Part shown: in pieces, positions 62,461 through 64,000 of the stretch
Numbering within the stretch: the stretch's first letter is position 1
How the letters are laid out: each line of letters starts with the position of its first letter
Assembly: GCF_024642105.1 (NCBI RefSeq)
Contig: NZ_JAHEBT010000053.1
Location: 124,001 to 188,000 of the forward strand
Length of the DNA stretch: 64,000 nt
From: Flavobacterium sp.
GTDB lineage: Bacteria > Bacteroidota > Bacteroidia > Flavobacteriales > Flavobacteriaceae
Reading direction: 5' to 3'
Translations under genes and position numbers: made by a program
The notes under the pieces: model-generated
What the model was told of the DNA's origin: nothing
Databases searched by the model: none
What the model saw: only the letters and a program-made list of their open reading frames with translations

Positions 62461-62928
62461 TTATTGATTAGATTTATTATTGATTTTTTCTAATTCTTCA
62501 ATATCTAAAATATCTTTTGGGCGATTTGAAGCTTTCTTAGCTTTGATTAAATTATTATAATCTAAAAAGTAAACTGGAGTTTCGCTAATCTCAACAATAT
62601 AGGCTTGTTTTAAAAGTTGTTCAAAAGAACTATTTTCTAAACCTTTTACAGAGGTCATTATATCTAATCTTAAATTAAAATTCAAAGTAATATCTGTCCA
62701 ACCTGGAATAAACTGCATCGTATTAATATTTTCAAAATCACCTATTCCAAGTTGTTTTAATGCTTCCCTTAAGTTTTTTCTATTTTCAATTGAGTCCTCA
62801 ATAAATATATCAATATCACCTGTATTTCTCCCATAGCCATATATACTTACGGCAAGTCCTCCAATAGTCAAATATTTAACTTTATTCAAAGAGAAGTACT
62901 TCCAAATTTCAATTATCTGACTATCCAT
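62461..62928 (-). CDS. Nucleotidyltransferase-fold protein (AbiEii/DUF6036-like)
   Basis: A 155-residue protein with the minimal nucleotidyltransferase pattern IGGLAVSIYGYGRNTGDIDIF (paired Gly at 23-24; Asp38 and Asp40), but not the GS-x10-DxD of MntA. This form occurs in AbiEii-type toxins and related antitoxin-like proteins. It starts 4 bases after a small basic ORF on the same strand, so the two form a candidate two-gene module, and it ends 2 bases before a glycosyltransferase gene. Function inferred only from fold. Confidence 0.72.
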   Translation of the reverse strand: MDSQIIEIWKYFSLNKVKYLTIGGLAVSIYGYGRNTGDIDIFIEDSIENRKNLREALKQLGIGDFENINTMQFIPGWTDITLNFNLRLDIMTSVKGLENSSFEQLLKQAYIVEISETPVYFLDYNNLIKAKKASNRPKDILDIEELEKINNKSNQ

Positions 62929-62932
62929 CGAA

Positions 62933-63091
62933 TTACTTAACTATTTTTTTAGCTTTTTTCAACATATAGGAAAGCTCAATTATCGCCATAAACTTTTCAA
63001 AACGTTGTTGCGGCGTCATTTTTCTAACCTCATCAATATAACGGGCTTCCATTTTTGAGGGATGAGCATGATTTAATTTGGCTGCCTTCAT
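62933..63091 (-). CDS. Small basic protein preceding the nucleotidyltransferase
   Basis: Too short for the ORF track. The minus strand encodes 52 residues starting MKAAKLNHAHPSKMEARYI, with a helical middle containing MTPQQRFEKFMAIIELS and a Lys-rich end. The MTPxxRF...ELS pattern is one I associate with small partners encoded just upstream of stand-alone nucleotidyltransferases. A gap of 4 bases to the next gene supports co-translation. Confidence 0.55.
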   Translation of the reverse strand: MKAAKLNHAHPSKMEARYIDEVRKMTPQQRFEKFMAIIELSYMLKKAKKIVK

Positions 63092-63133
63092 TTTTATCGA
63101 AATTAATGATCAAATTTACAAATTAAACATCAA

Positions 63134-64000
63134 CTATTCACTTCTCTTTTTTCTTTCAAAATAAATTCCACCCATCAAAAGCAATAGTATTCCAATAGAA
63201 CTTACCAAAGTAATTGTACTTCCTGTTTGCACTACTTGAGGCTCAAACTTGAATTCAACACTATGTTTCCCCGCTGGAATTGGCAAAGCTCTCAAAACAT
63301 AATCAGCTTGAAGATATTCCACTTTCTTGCCGTCAATATAAGCGTTCCAACCGTTTTTATAATACATTTCAGAAAAAACTGCCAAACCTTCATTAGGATT
63401 AATCGAAGTATATTTCAAATCATTGGGTTGATACGAATCCAATGTGATAGTAGCCGAACTGTCTTTGGCGAAAGCCGTCTTTTTGACTTCAAATTCTTTG
63501 GCACTAATTACCGCTATATTTTTAGAATCGAATTGATCTAAAACTTTCATCTCTTCGTCAGCAGAATGAACTAATTTCACCTGACTCACAAACCACGCAT
63601 TTCCATTCGCCTCTGGATTGGCAATCGGAAATTCTTTTCCGTCTTTATCGGTTTGAATCAAATATTTTACATTCAAAAAGTTTAAGGTTTCCAAATTATT
63701 TTTAGCAATTTGGTAGTCAAACAATTGTTGCATTCTTCTCGGCTTGGCCGCATGGTAACCACCAATCGATTTATGGAAAAACGAAGCTCTTGCACTCGAT
63801 AAATTACCATTAATTTCAAAAACTCGGTAATTGCTACTGTCTTTTAAAATTTGCAAATCCACTGGAGTCGCTTGAAAAGGTACTTCTACTTCTCTTTTGC
63901 TCACAAAATCTTTATCTGAAACGTATTTTTTATCGACCAAGAACAAGTCAAAAATCATCACTAAACCAATAACAATAATGGTTGTTTGTTGTGCCAATTT
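63134..64000 (-). CDS. YfhO-family membrane protein, C-terminal part (5' end outside window)
   Basis: The last ~287 residues of a YfhO-type protein; the frame is open to the window edge, and the ORF-track start is an internal TTG. YfhO proteins are large multi-helix membrane proteins linked to glycosylation of surface polymers. Visible are one helix at the start (TTIIVIGLVMIFDLFLV), a large extracytoplasmic domain with SEMYYKNGWNAYIDGKKV and VLRALPIPAGKHSVEFKF, and a last helix before a basic tail. Both motifs are typical of YfhO C-termini. Confidence 0.85.
   Translation of the reverse strand, partial: KLAQQTTIIVIGLVMIFDLFLVDKKYVSDKDFVSKREVEVPFQATPVDLQILKDSSNYRVFEINGNLSSARASFFHKSIGGYHAAKPRRMQQLFDYQIAKNNLETLNFLNVKYLIQTDKDGKEFPIANPEANGNAWFVSQVKLVHSADEEMKVLDQFDSKNIAVISAKEFEVKKTAFAKDSSATITLDSYQPNDLKYTSINPNEGLAVFSEMYYKNGWNAYIDGKKVEYLQADYVLRALPIPAGKHSVEFKFEPQVVQTGSTITLVSSIGILLLLMGGIYFERKKRSE

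Overview
The window is a stretch of AT-rich chromosome from a member of the Bacteroidota, almost certainly family Flavobacteriaceae and most likely Flavobacterium. The evidence is the Bacteroidota promoter style (TTG then TAnnTTTG), the scarcity of Shine-Dalgarno sequences, many lineage-specific small families (DUF5723, DUF6452, DUF6048, DUF6095, DUF6787, TIGR02757), a TonB-dependent receptor and quinone-type PyrD. No rRNA, tRNA or CRISPR array was recognised.

Layout. 1-685 is the 3' end of a P-type cation ATPase. 688-4615 (minus) holds an outer-membrane protein/lipoprotein pair, HMG-CoA lyase and pyrD. 4807-8146 is the classic thrS-infC-rpmI-rplT translation operon, with infC apparently starting on AUA. 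8463-16452 holds a secreted EEP nuclease and then a minus-strand run: a secreted protein of unknown role, dnaB, accA, an EamA permease, an LptF/G permease and tgt. 16555-24520 holds rlmD with a lipoprotein/outer-membrane pair, two methyltransferases, a ZIP transporter, murQ and small proteins. 24544-30696 holds terC and a topoisomerase IV operon that carries a HEPN-MNT toxin-antitoxin pair between parE and parC. 31021-41339 holds ychF, a TonB receptor, ferredoxin, acyl-CoA reductase, serC, a serA-like gene, a LolD-like ATPase and a TIGR02757 protein. 44230-59255 holds a DEAD-box helicase, a lactonase, a BatA protein, a dihydroorotase-like protein, hydrolases, bcp, nth, an ECF sigma factor with a tiny basic protein downstream, and uvrA. 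59265-64000 is a surface-polysaccharide segment (flippase, glycosyltransferase, YfhO) interrupted by a nucleotidyltransferase/small-ORF pair.

The most remarkable region is 41429-44136. An intact DpnI-type endonuclease gene (dpnC, for cutting methylated GATC) and its companion dpnD sit between the remains of a DpnII-type methylase locus. The upstream dpnM-like methylase has lost its conserved C-terminus to a REP-like palindromic element. The downstream dpnA-like methylase has lost its N-terminal third, including the catalytic DPPY motif, and resumes in frame right after the dpnD stop codon. DpnI and a GATC methylase are mutually incompatible, so the locus looks like a DpnII system taken over and disarmed by a DpnI cassette.

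Other points of note are several housekeeping enzymes lacking textbook metal ligands (TGT without its zinc cysteines, a dihydroorotase without HxH, endonuclease III without its Fe-S cysteines), families of short palindromes in intergenic regions, and two genes too short for the ORF track (55434-55577 and 62933-63091). All family assignments come from reading motifs and from memory of the families; no search was run.
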